Of a stretch of 64,000 nucleotides of DNA, positions 11,446 to 22,812 are shown piece by piece (the stretch's first letter is position 1; each line of letters begins with the position of its first letter). The translations under genes were made by a program, and so were the position numbers. Source of the stretch: Apoderus coryli (lineage: Eukaryota > Arthropoda > Insecta > Coleoptera > Attelabidae); assembly GCA_911728435.2 (NCBI GenBank), contig OU452203.1:14405651-14469650 (forward strand). Direction: 5' to 3'. The notes beneath the pieces were generated by a model. That model saw only the letters and a program-made list of their open reading frames with translations, did not search any database and was not told the DNA's origin.

Positions 11446-12360
11446 AGTAGAATACAGTAAGGCATTCGACCGTCTAAGTCATGAACTACTGTCTGCGATT
11501 TTAAAGTTTTTGGGGTTCAGTGATTCCGCAAGAAAGTTGTTGATTATCTTTTTTTCGAAACCACATCAATGAGTTACTTTTGATAAAAGAATTTCACAAG
11601 AGAGACCACTCGTTCAATGGGTCCTCAGGGCTAATCTTTCAATATGTTATTTGGAAAAAACTAATTCCGATTTAAATTTACTCTTTAAAACATCTAAGGA
11701 TCACTGTCTAAATCCAAAAAACTATTCTTATTCGGAAATTTTACACCCAATTATTATTGTAACTTGGTTGATATGTAAGTGGCCATACCAAGCTAGAAAA
11801 CGTAAAATCAACCCATAACCTGGGGCTGATTCTTGATAGCGATTTTCGGAGCATGTAACTAAATGCGTGAACAATTATTTTGTAATTTGAAAACAATATA
11901 TGGCTGCAGACGTATTTTAGATTACTCCTTGGTGTTACCACATTTTAATTTTGATGATGCTGTCTGTAGCCCATGCTTAAAAAAAATCGAAAGTCGAAAC
12001 TGAATAAGGTTGATGCAGAATTCTTGTTTAAAGTTGATTGGGGGAATATGAGTGGACAACGACAAGTTAAGGGAAATGGAATGGCTGAGGATGGACGAAC
12101 GCAGAATGCTGCACTGTGTATGATGTAAAACTATAAAAGGGATATCGGCCATCGTTTGTGAACTGTGTTTCACCGGGCATATTGCCTGCTCACGCTAGAT
12201 GTCGTCAAAAACATCTTACTGTCAATTACCTATGAGTTGATTAATTAATTAGATTATATGAGTGATACCTAAGTTAAGTTAAGAAGTATAAACTTCAACT
12301 TCGCCATTTGAAAAATGTTTTTTTTTTTAAATAAAGCCATTAATTAAGTATTACTATTAT
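11430..12360 (+). pseudogene. CR1-like non-LTR reverse transcriptase relic
   Basis: Recognisable blocks run in order. First comes YSKAFDRLSHELLSAILKFL with GFSDSARKLL (about 11450-11540; the first RT aspartate is in KAFD). A short G-S-S-G-L-I-F segment stands where GVPQGS belongs. HCLNPKKLFLFGNF, a WG-LI segment and LDYSLVLPHFNFDD with CLKKIESR follow (to about 12000). There are many stops and frameshifts. The end at 12310-12365 has a T run, AATAAA and ACTATTATTAAT, as in 3' ends of CR1-type elements. The same family occurs at 38380-39540. Confidence 0.65.
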
Positions 12361-12890
12361 TAATATATCAGTGGTCTTCGGGTGATTCCTTAGCATGCTT
12401 AAAAAACCGATGTCATTAAACCTAAATAAAATTTCATAACATAACTTGCATAATTCCCTTACAAACTCTTTCAGTATCTATGACAAGCATATCGTGTATT
12501 ACTACGAAATAACTAAATACACTTAATTTGATTTGCACACCTAGAAAATAGTAAAATAACTTTTGAAAACAGTAACTCGTCTAGCCAGCGAGAAGTAATT
12601 ACCATGGAATTACCTAGTTTATCAGATATTTTGCACGACATGCTCCAGTCTTCAACGTAAATTTAATTAAAACGAAATTAAGTTGCCCTGAGAAAGAAAC
12701 TATAAATAACCCCTATTCATCAGGTGTAACTATGTAGAAGTTATTGTCAAGGAAATTTAACTGTTGTCGTTTTTAATGTAGACGTGTTTGTTTTATAATA
12801 GAAGAATTAAGGCTTAGATTATACCCAGTGGAGACAGCTGTACTAGAGTAATTTATAATATTATAGATATTTCAACATCTAACGTAGCAG
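12361..12890. other. Intergenic, no gene recognised
   Basis: An ATG in good context at 12604 opens an 18-codon frame ending beside a GT at 12656. I could not join it to the RING exons in phase. No repeat is recognised. Confidence 0.3.
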
Positions 12891-12894
12891 AATA

Positions 12895-13175
12895 AAGGAT
12901 CATGGTACTTCCACTAGCCACCCTAAAAAATATGTACTTTCAACATGACGGCGCTGCATTACATAATGGGCAGATTATTACGCCCAAGATCATCATATGA
13001 ATGACGAATTTTCCATTAAGAGGATAAAGAGATAGGCAACCCCGAGGTCTCCTCATTTTTTATTGGATTGACTGATTTAAAATATTCAATTATACTGTAA
13101 GTCCTCTGAAACCGTTGAGGAATTAAGACTAGCTGTGATAGAATCTGTTAAAATCCCTGCAGAACTATAATTTTA
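12895..13175 (+). pseudogene. IS630/mariner-type DDE transposase fragment
   Basis: YFQHDGAALHNG (about 12938-12975) matches the conserved FQ.DGAPAH box of IS630/Tc1/mariner transposases. It is followed by weak remnants of the FP-RWIG region and of the LEELR-I helix near 13110-13160. It is frameshifted and stop-ridden, with no terminal repeats found. Confidence 0.5.
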
Positions 13176-13179
13176 CCTT

Positions 13180-14470
13180 TCACTCGGAAAAGGAAGCTGG
13201 ACGGCTTTATCCCAATTTCCTTTGACAGAAAGAATATGTCATATGAGACAGAGGCGAAATATCTAGGGTTAGTACGAAACAAAACGGTAACTGGAATAGT
13301 CATCTGTAAAGGGCTCTTGTTTGGCTATTACTGATGCATTATCCACCACACCGTCAGCAGCTATCGAAGTACTTATGCATTTAACTCCTTTACTACTCGA
13401 TGTATGACAGAGACACATACGGCGGACAACAGAGTGCTGGCCAACATTGAAAGTCACAGCAATTTGACAATGAACTCTGATATAATGCCTCCAGCAATAA
13501 ACTATGATCTGCCTTATAAAACTCTGTTTCCCAGCAGAAATCAATGGATCCTGCATGAGAGAGAGTTGCAAAGCGCGGACTATTTCTCTCTTACTGATAA
13601 CTCAGGTACAGGTGCCGGAGTTTATAGAAGCAGACCCGAGAGAAAAACTTCTCTGTGTGCTCAAGAGATCGAGCAGGATCACGGTTCGCGAAGGTCAGTC
13701 TTCTCTGATAACCAAGCGGCCATAAAAGCCCTAATCTCGTCAAGATCCACATCAAGAACAGTGTGGCATTGTCAAAACAGACTCTCTAATATCGGGAGCA
13801 ACAATAATCTGACTCTGGTCTGGATCCCTTGCCCCTCTGGTCTAAAGCGGACTTTCTGGCAACAGATAGGGCTGAAGGAGAAGTTATTGGACCAGAACCC
13901 GCAACTGGCATATCGTTTAGCAGATATTTAACACCTGGATGAAGACAAAAGTTCAGAACTTTTGGCAAAACTATCCAGTGTAGTACATTCAAAGGAATTC
14001 ATTAACCAATTGAAATCTAGGGCCAAGAAGTTGTTGATATGAGTAGATCTCATCTGCGCTGCCTGGTTGTACTACACAATGGTCATTATCGTTTGAATGA
14101 TCATCTCACGAGGTTGGGTCTCGTGGAAAATTCTGAGTGCTGATTGTACCTGGAGGAAGATCAGACGGCGGAACATGTAGGTACTATGTTCTTGCGCAGC
14201 GGTAGCTAAAACTAGAATCGCAATATTTGGTGACGTAACCCTTCTACCAGCGAGTCTAAAATAAAGCTCACCCGGCAAAATAATCGTTGAAATATGAATA
14301 GGTTGAGCCACAATAGACCATCAAAAACTGATCGCAGTGGAGAGTCCGGTGCAGAACCACTCATTTTGAACTTTCCTACCTACCTCTAGAATCTGTTAAC
14401 AGACTAACTCCACAAATGATAAGACAATCCTCTGAGGCAGTGATGCAACAGAGACTTTTTTAGGTTTTTG
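13180..14470 (+). pseudogene. Jockey-like non-LTR retrotransposon 3' half
   Basis: Blocks appear in the order of a Jockey-clade ORF2. The RT C-terminus comes first (RKRKLDG then ETEAKYLGL, about 13185-13275). The connection segment follows (ALSTTPSAAIEVL, 13330-13370). The RNase H domain is at about 13580-13870, with TDNSGTGAGVY, SDNQAAIKALIS, TVWHCQNRLS and LTLVWIPC in place of the usual VPGHSG. The zinc-knuckle-like tail is GHYRLNDHLTRLGLVE, LYLEEDQTAEHV (14083-14180). Stops and frameshifts are scattered, so it is dead. GC content is higher than in the flanks. Confidence 0.7.
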
Positions 14471-14875
14471 CTTGGTATCTAATAACTAATGGTGACATTG
14501 TATGTCTTGTTTTCATATTCTGTCATGAAATTGAGCAAAAAGCTTAATATATATTAATGTTGATAGATAGTCTCTTGAAAACCAGTGAAGAACAATTCCA
14601 TTAATTTTTCCAAGAAGTTTATTCAGTGAATACCAGAAATTTCTAATTCAGTCATAGTTCGTGGGTATTTTAACCGTAAAAATCAGTGGCATCCCACTTC
14701 CGCAGCTTGTTCATCTTGGCAATGATCGGGAATAGCTACTTTGCTATTTGTAGATTAGAATGAATGATTATTATTAGTACCAAATGTTCTTATATTTCAT
14801 CAATAACTTTTATACTGAATTAATTATTTTTATTCATTATACTATAATAATATTAATAAAAAGTTATGATTTCAG
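14471..14875. other. AT-rich spacer before the RING exons
   Basis: No feature recognised. It is probably intron of the RING gene if that gene has exons further upstream, which I did not find. Confidence 0.3.
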
Positions 14876-17604
14876 GAAAAATTACTAAGTAAATTAGAAG
14901 AAAGTGAACCAGAGCCTGCTACATGCCAAGAGGAAGAGGTACAGTTGTTTATACAATGTACAAATAATTTTGTGGCATAGCAGACAAAATTACTGACTTT
15001 TTCTATAAAGAGGATTGGGTTTAAATTGATAGAGCCCAAATCTAATTGTAAAGCAATCAAACTGTGAATATTCGTATTGCTCTGCTGCTACAGAACATAC
15101 AGAATGGGGACTCGCATATAGGACACAAATCATTACATTATCTAAAACTCGAGATATAATTAATTTCGAAATAGACAGCAACAATGGTTTTTGTGTCATA
15201 TACTTCTTTGCTAATTGCTTATTATTCTGAGGTTATAGCCTAATAATGATACGCGAGCTAGCGCCGCCTGCTAAATTCTTTTTCAAACATTTTGATACTG
15301 AAAGTTTTGATGTGCTCAAAAATTCACAGGAATTAAATATCATATTTCCGCAGTATGAATGATTTTTATATTATTTGCTCTTGAAAAACGTTTGGAAATA
15401 TTGCAAAGTTACTTTTAAAGTAAGTGGATACTGTATTTCTGAAATATTCGAACTACGAACTACAGCTGGTGTAAAGAAGCTTGATAAGAAAGTTCGTGAC
15501 ACTGGTTTGCTGATTGATAACCGATTATATTCCCTTGGTCAACCTGTGTACAGCTGAAAATATTGCAGCTGTAACCTTAACGTGCGATTACTCGCGAAAA
15601 CCTCAACGCGCCAAAGATCTCCACAATTGAAAATCAGTTATGACAGTCTGACGAGAGTTGCTTCACTGTTTCGGCTTTAAAGCAGCACCACGGATGATTT
15701 ATTAATCATCTTTTCGGATAAGGCGCATTTCCATCTTGGCGTCTTAACAGTCAAATTGCAGTATTTCGGGATTGGAAAATCCCGACATAGTAGAGAATCT
15801 TTCAACACAACTGAACTAAAGCACTCTCGATACAGAGCGCTTCCGAGGCATGATATCCGAATTTTTACTGCCGAAAATTAAGGATTTCGAATTGCTTGAG
15901 CAAGATTGGGGCGACGACTATACAAGCTGAACAACAACCGATTTATTAAACACAAAATCAGTTGTTTTGACGAACGAAGGACTTATGATTTTGACGGGGT
16001 TGGATTTTTTTGTTTTGTGTTCAAACAATTGCAATTCAACAACAAACAACAACAACAACAAACAACAACAACAAACAACAACAACAACAAACAACAACAA
16101 ATGCAATTCAACAGTTTCACTGCATTGCAGCTAAACCCCGTAATTTGGCCACTAGCTACGCCACAAAATTATTTTTATTATAAAATTTTTACTAATGTTT
16201 TCCTTTAAATAACAGAAAATTCGAATTGATTAAGTAAAGAAAAAACTTTATTCGTCTGTCGAACTGATTTTATATTATAGTAAAATAGAGACAAACGACA
16301 CACGTTTTCATTTGATTAAATCCTCAGCTTTTGGATTTCTTGCATGCAGCAAATTAATTTTCCTAAACTGTTTATTATTCATTCTGAATTACTATTTTAA
16401 TTTCAGTGCGTCATTTGCATCCATGCAAAAGCGACAATGCAAACAGCCCCATGTGGCCACCAAGTTGTATGCAGGAAATGTTTTGTCAAAACCATACAAA
16501 TTGCAGTTTCACAGAGATTACTGCCGTTGAGATGTGTCATATGCCGGGCGAAAATACTGCGCCTAAAGGTAAATCATTATGTTGTTTTGTTATATAAGGG
16601 TTTCATTTTACTCCCACATGTGGATTGCATGGACCCAAGTCTGTGGTTTAATTATGTTATTGATTTTCATTATACCAGGTTCTAGGTGTGCTAAGTGCCA
16701 TTTTGATGATGAATGCCGCATCTTTGTATACCTTCGTTTAATTCAAGAAGTTTGAAATACCACCTTGATAGTTTTGTTTTTTAGACTGGTTCCTTACTTC
16801 CAACATCAGCCAGCGGGTATTCAATGACGTCCCGGACATCATCTGTGCCTCAGTCTGACAGTTTATACAGTGTTAGCAGTGGTGGCTCTTCAATTTCTTC
16901 CGCGTCATGTTCTTCCGATAATGCAGCAGTTTCTATGGCGACAAAGGAACATAGAGCATGCTGTGAACAAGGCAAATGCCTGGGCGCATATCCTCGCCAG
17001 CCTTCGACTGGCGCAATTCGAAGGTAAATTCAATGCATTCCAGGCGCGAAACATATTATTACATGGAGCTTTTTTAATGATTTGGTTGTTTTGTTTTTTC
17101 AGATCACAAAAGCATGCCATGAAAATGACCATTCAAGATTACTGCAGGTCTGAAAAGACTCATGTTAACCGTTTACCGCCAATAAAAGAGCTACCTGGCC
17201 AGAGTCCAGCGCATAGCGGACCACCGGCCTCAACTCGAATAAGGTATTATATTAGGATTTTTACCTATCATTGCATTCAATAGAAATGTTCTAGATGTGC
17301 CCAGAAAATTGTTACTCAACTTGAAATGCCGTTGTTTGGGAAAGCGTCAAGAGGTTACAAATATGAAAGACTATCATCACAAGACGATGACGAAGAGTTT
17401 TTGAGAATGTCGCCGGAAAAATCGTATGAAATAAAACCTCAGGAGAAAAACAAGAGATGGTGGTCTGACCGGACGAAGAGCGAAGAGAAAATTGATAATA
17501 AAAAGAACGAACTTACTGAAAAACATATTATAGAAATGAAAGATAGATTGACTAGAACTGATATTATGAATAAACTGTTAGTAATTGGAGATGACGATAT
17601 CTAA
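14876..17604 (+). CDS. RING-finger protein, 3' exons (5' end not found)
   Basis: Phase-consistent exons: 14876-14938, 16407-16568, 16785-17023, 17103-17243 and 17295-17604 (stop TAA). The first visible exon encodes an acidic lead-in (EKLLSKLEESEPEPATCQ). The second is a compact RING: CVIC, PCGHQVVCRKC and CVICRAKI supply the eight zinc ligands in C3HC4 order, suggesting a ubiquitin E3 ligase or its partner. The third exon is rich in Ser and Thr (residues about 76-120). The tail is hydrophilic, with ASRGYKYERLSSQDDDEEF and a C-terminal helix ending GDDDI. The order RING first, disordered tail later suggests a soluble regulator. I cannot name the orthologue. The upstream exons and start codon are missing from my model; the exon at 14876 opens with a codon boundary, so it continues an earlier exon. 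A repeat element fills the first intron. Confidence 0.85.
14962..16180. mobile_element. Non-autonomous element with TAATTTTGTGGCRTAGC ends, inside a RING-gene intron
   Basis: The left end at 14962-14995 and the inverted right end at 16141-16180 share AATAATTTTGTGGCRTAGC and an AAATTAC block. The roughly 1.2-kb interior has no transposase and includes a CAA microsatellite. The same terminal motif occurs at 21347, 22813, 25079 and (inverted) 25181, including both sides of a pogo-like transposase relic. I therefore infer a non-autonomous relative of that element. Confidence 0.5.
16037..16101. repeat. (CAA)n-rich microsatellite
   Basis: Repeats of AACAACAA and variants, flanked on both sides by GCAATTCAAC. 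The glutamine/asparagine-rich open frames here are by-products of the repeat. Confidence 0.9.
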
Positions 17605-17985
17605 TTTATATTATTTACTTTTTGATATATTTTCTTATCACTAACGATTTTAGTTTTCCTTTGTTTATAGTAGTTTTTTAAAAATTAAGATTATTTGAGA
17701 GCTTTGCTTATCTTAATTTATTTTCTAGTTTAGAGGCTCTTTTTTCGAGATTTTACAGAACACAATAATAAAGAGTTTACTTGTGTTAGCAAGTGAATAA
17801 TACCGTTATAATTTTGAAATATAATGCTTAGACACAAGGGCATTGCCAGATAATAGGTCAGGAAAAGAATACAAGGTGATATATAGATGCTATCAATGAA
17901 GGTAAAATAAATACAATTCAATGACTTTAACTCTAGATTAATCAAATTTTGTTAATAGATGCGATAGTTTTAGAATTGTTTTGCA
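17605..17985. other. 3' flank of the RING gene
   Basis: AT-rich sequence with AATAATAAAGAG near 17765 as a possible polyadenylation context. No further gene is seen. Confidence 0.35.
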
Positions 17986-17989
17986 AGTA

Positions 17990-18215
17990 GGTATGTGAAT
18001 ATAAATATGTTTCCAGACAGACAAACAACATCAGATAAAGTTTTTCATAATATTTGAATATGTGCCACTGAGGATTCAACTATTCTAAGTTCCGAAACAT
18101 GTCTGCCTGAAAGAAAAAAAGGTATATTTTTATATAAAACTTATTTTGTGGAGGTATGATGAGAATTACAAACTCCACTTAAGAATGGACTACTTTTTCA
18201 ATTTAAATTTAGAAG
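17990..18215 (+). mobile_element. Solo copy of the hammerhead-like repeat unit
   Basis: Plus-strand order: GCCA, CTGAGGA (18068-18074), spacer hairpin, CCGAAA (18092-18097), ACATGT palindrome (18097-18102), C, TGCC. About 45 bases on comes TTATTTTGTGGAGG, then ACTCCACTTAAGAATGGACTACTTTTTCAA (18170-18199 region), matching the tail of the foldback elements. No inverted partner was found, so this looks like a solo terminal unit. Confidence 0.55.
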
Positions 18216-21200
18216 CTTTGAAATGGTTAGAATATCGCCTGAAAAACAATATTGACTTTACAGAGAAATACATTGGAAAATAAAACAAGATTGGACAAAA
18301 AATAATTGACACGTTAGGCTAAAAATAAAACTTCAATCATAAGGTTCTTTTAAGATTTACACAAAAAAATTTTTCACAGAATTTTTCCATTCAAAATTCC
18401 CTAGGCATGGCTTAATTCAACGTCGAGATTCTTATAATTGATAATAAATAAAATTTCTAAAAATTTGAGTAGCAACAATACTGGTTTATTTGGCATAATG
18501 AACACCAATTTTTACTTCAAAACAATTTAACTTTCGAGTCGCGGCATCTTTTTGGCGATGCCCTTGATTACAGAACGCTCACCAAGGAAAAGTAATAAAA
18601 TCAAATAATGCAATTACAGGTACAAATTAACCACTTTCGGGTAGCTGGAATTTTCAGTTAGATTCTTATTTAGGTGAAACATGATTATTACAGGTTTTAC
18701 AATAAAATTTTAAGTTAACATTTTGCGACAATAAGTATTTTATAATATTAGTTTTTAATAATGTTTTCTATTGAAAGAAGAGGCTTAGAAATATTCGGAT
18801 CCTATTAAATGAACACATATTATATACATAGATAGTTAAGTTTTGTCACCAGAATCATTATCATTCAATTATACAATACCCTGTATGATATTTTTTGTAG
18901 ATACATGCCAAATATAACCAACGTTTAGTAAGATTTACTCTACTTCAAGAAAACACTTATAAAAATCGTCCTTGTGTTCATATATTGACACTAATGTCAA
19001 ATGATGATAATATATGTGACAACTAGTATAACATGTTAAAATTAGATTTGTCTATTAAATTATTTTGCATATATTCCCATACAGTTAAATATTCACGATT
19101 GCCTTATGAATTGACATAAATCTTAATCACAATGAAATATTTATCTAACCTTCCGTGAATCGTTTAAAAACGACATACATAAGTCTGTTTTTAAGACACA
19201 GCTTTTAAACGGAACCAACTTCTCTAAGATAAATATACGTTCTATGCAAAAACGACACAAATCCGCACTTAATCTATCGATATACGCCACCATCAAATTT
19301 TAAAGTCCGTGCAAGAACACACGAGTCTTGGACTTATGTAGTTTATACACCGAACTTATAAATATTATAAATTTCTAAACGATTGATTGGTTAGTGGTGA
19401 TCGTCAGTCGTCTCTTGACTTATTTCTTTTGTTATTCATTTCCAGCTGTTGCTAGATCTGTCTCAGTCTGTTGAATTTTTGTCTGTCCTGGTCAAAATAC
19501 GAACCATACGATGATACGGTTCTTGCTCTCATTGACGAACACAGGAAAATTATTACCCATTACTTTCCAATTATTATTATAGTTATAACAACAGATCTTA
19601 ACTAACTGCATGAAACTCTACAAAGTTTTCTAAAAATAAGAAGGTGCTAATTGATGTCTAGTTTTTTAAACATCAATTATTGGCGAAAACTTAATTTTAA
19701 TAAGATCCGGATATTATTTGTTAATTAGATATTTAGTATCGTATAACGTTTTGATGTTACTTATAAACTAAGTGAAAAATGTAAAACGGCTAAAAGTCCA
19801 TTATTTAGTCAATTTGTTACAATAGAAAATTGATCATATAGATTTAAATGCTTTTAATAACGCAGTTTTTAAGAATTAGTAGAAAATTAAATACGTATAC
19901 GTTAAATAATAAATTAAATGACGAACTAATCAAAAAGAGCAGTTTATTGTATAAAATATAAATGAACATTAAGAGATAAATAATGAATATAGAAATACAT
20001 ATCTTCATATGATAGAAATAATATTAAATATAAATAAGAAAAAAAAAACACAATTATAATATCAAAATAATTAAAGTCAAAAATTGATAATATTTAAAAA
20101 AATAATGTATTACTTTGAAGTAATTCAATAAAACTTCACATGTCCTAATTAACATTATTTGAGGCATGTTTCGGTAGAGCAACCCAAAAAATCAATTAAT
20201 TGCGATAAAATGAAAAACGTTTATTAAAAGTTAAGCATATACTCATACATATATCATTATCTTTTAAATTTTAAATATAAAAACATTTAAAACCAATCAT
20301 TTAAGGTCTTCTTAATGTAAATTCTGTGTTTTATTCCTAATAGATGGAAACTATTATGTTGAGCTTTATGCTGTTTAACTCTCATTAACTTCTTTTAAGT
20401 GTATAATTATGAATATTAAGTAATTGTAATGTAACTGGTGATGTAGATTCCCAAACATGTTTACGTACAATATGTTTTGATTTTCTTTTTTATTGCCATT
20501 ACTATGAATTAGTTTTATATAATTCTGCAAAAATGTCTTAATTAAATCAGTATAAAATTGCTTAAAAATTAAAAGTCCCGTTGTTGGTCAACTTTCTAAG
20601 TGGCATACATACTGACAGAATGCTGGCGAACCGAACCACACGTGAGTATGATTTATATACGTTATTAGTTTTTCTGGCGTGTTATTTTTGTGGTTTTCAT
20701 GTTCGTTCAGAAAACATTCAGGTTGTTTATGCATATCAATAAGACATGAAAATCCGTTTAAACATGAATTTCCGTTTTCAAATCGATAGGTATATTATTT
20801 TCAATAAGTAGTTTTTTCACATAGAATCAAATAGTCCCTACAATAAAAGCGCACTACTTTAAAATATGGAAAAGCAATACATACAGACGCGCCAATAAGA
20901 ACTGTCGGAAAGAGCAAGCTATGATTCTGATTTATGTATAGGATCAGAAAGAAAATTCATTGCTTTTCCAACCCTGACTAATATTAAAAGAGAAACTGTT
21001 ACTATATTTTCATGAATATAATTTTGCTATTGTTTTAAATAAAACTTCGTATCACACATGTTTGGAACCATAGAAAAAAGAGATAATTTCGTATTAAAAA
21101 AAGCGTATGTAAGGCTGATCTTATGATTTAGCACTTTTGTATATCATTCATATTGTTCTAACAAGCCATTATCATATTTTGTTATGAAATGTGCGAATTA

Positions 21201-21340
21201 AATTCATTCTAGATATATAGTTTGGGCTCAAACAAAACATACCTACCAATGTTGTGCGATTTTTGTCAATTTGTTTATATTAATACGAGTAGAATAGGTT
21301 CATGGAAGCCTTCATTATGAAAGCGAAAACATTTTATATA
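18216..21340. other. AT-rich intergenic sequence
   Basis: About 3.1 kb with no coding frame above noise and no RNA gene recognised. A partial CCGAAACATG motif on the minus strand near 20165-20180 may be another decayed unit. Confidence 0.35.
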
Positions 21341-21380
21341 TATGAAAAATAATTTCGTGGCATAGCGGACATTTTATAAT
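21341..21380 (+). repeat. Solo copy of the TAATTTTGTGGC terminal motif
   Basis: AATAATTTCGTGGCATAGCG is a single end of the same family found at 14962 and 22813. No inverted partner is nearby. Confidence 0.45.
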
Positions 21381-21702
21381 TTTATATATAATTTATGAAT
21401 GAATAATAAAATATATTTATAAAGGAGAATATTTGTACTTATGTGAATTAAAATATTTTTTACCGCTGCCTATAGGTGTAATAACATAACCTTGGTAGAA
21501 GTAATTAAAATAAACGTGGTTCTGTTCGTTTGTTTGCATCAGCCTAATGTAAACCCAACTTTAAAGCTAGTAGAGTGACATAGGAGTTATGTGAGGAGAT
21601 CTAAGGAATTAGCTTTATTTTATTATTGTTTGGTGAAATTAGCCTTTATAATATATTTAACTGACTTTTATTTTTACACAGCTGTATTTGACGTATTTCT
21701 TT

Positions 21703-21905
21703 AATATTATATTATATTATATTATATTATATTATATTATATTATATTATATTATATTATATTATATTATATTATATTATATTATATTATATTATATTAT
21801 ATTATATTATATTATATTATATTATATTATATTATATTATATTATATTATATTATATTATATTATATTATATTATATTATATTATATTATATTATATTAT
21901 ATTAT
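21703..21905. repeat. (ATATT)n pentanucleotide array
   Basis: About 200 bp, roughly 40 near-perfect copies of the 5-mer. It produces a meaningless open frame of repeating Ile/Leu/Tyr residues. Array length in an assembly is often unreliable. Confidence 0.95.
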
Positions 21906-22812
21906 TAAATTGTATAATAGAATAATAATTCTACTCCACACTAACGTTTCGATAGTATTTCAATCTTCATTAGTCGTAAAATCTTAATTACCTAGAAGTA
22001 TATTATTTTAAAGTAAAAAAATATTATTAATAACAGTCTTGTCACATTTTAAAATAAAATATCACAATTGAAAACAAAGTTACAATAATTATAAAAACAA
22101 AAAGAATAGATCTATACAACTGAAAGTTTAGCTGTGATGAGGATTCAAATAGCATTGAAATATTTGTATGGAATTAAGAACATAATTATTATTATCCATA
22201 GCTAATCTAAATCAGACGATTGAAAATACGGCTAATGTCCAATAAGTGTTTTCAAACGTCCGTCTTCGGAACCTAAACATATATTTTATACAATAAATTA
22301 GTTTCATATTTTTTCAATCAAATATTACTTAAGTTTGCGTAAAGAAATAGTTTTAAACTTTTAATTTACGTAAGTAAAATAAATTTAGTCTGAAGTTTGT
22401 AAAACTTTGATAAAAATTACATTTTAAATAACATTAGAAACGTTGGCAATAAAAATGGGCCACAAATTTTTAATCTAGGTAAATACAAATGTAATCGGTT
22501 CAATTTTGTTGATGTTGATTAATACTATACAGAGTGTCCCAATAATATGAAAACAACAAAAAACACGTACAAAATTAAGGGCGTTGACATTCTCTGTGTT
22601 TTCATAGGGGTTCCTCGAGTTTCCTTGTGCGCGCTAAATTCAACTAATATATTCTAAACATTGATGATATTTTTCTAAGTATCTAATTCATGTTACCTCA
22701 ACAAAATCAAACGGTTGCAATAAAATAAATTGCTAAATATAAAAGTTTTAAAACAAGTAGTTTAAAAAATATTTTACAAGAATAAACTCTGTTCTAATAA
22801 TATTAATAACCA
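21906..22812. other. Intergenic AT-rich sequence
   Basis: Contains a minus-strand hammerhead-like core at about 21941-21975 (CTAATGA, hairpin with GAT against ATC, GAAA, ACGT, T). A CAGAGTGTCCCAATA motif near 22531 resembles one end of a MITE. No gene is seen. Confidence 0.4.

Noticed and set aside
12601..12660. ATG in good context followed by 18 codons and a GT, as first exon of the RING gene
   Set aside because: The junction phase does not match the exon at 14876 and would meet a stop; no intermediate exon was found.
15906..16208. Glutamine/asparagine-rich frame
   Set aside because: By-product of the CAA microsatellite inside an intronic repeat element.
21688..21987. Open frame of 99 codons rich in Ile, Leu and Tyr
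   Set aside because: It is a translation of the pentanucleotide array; a 5-mer repeated without stops is open in several frames.
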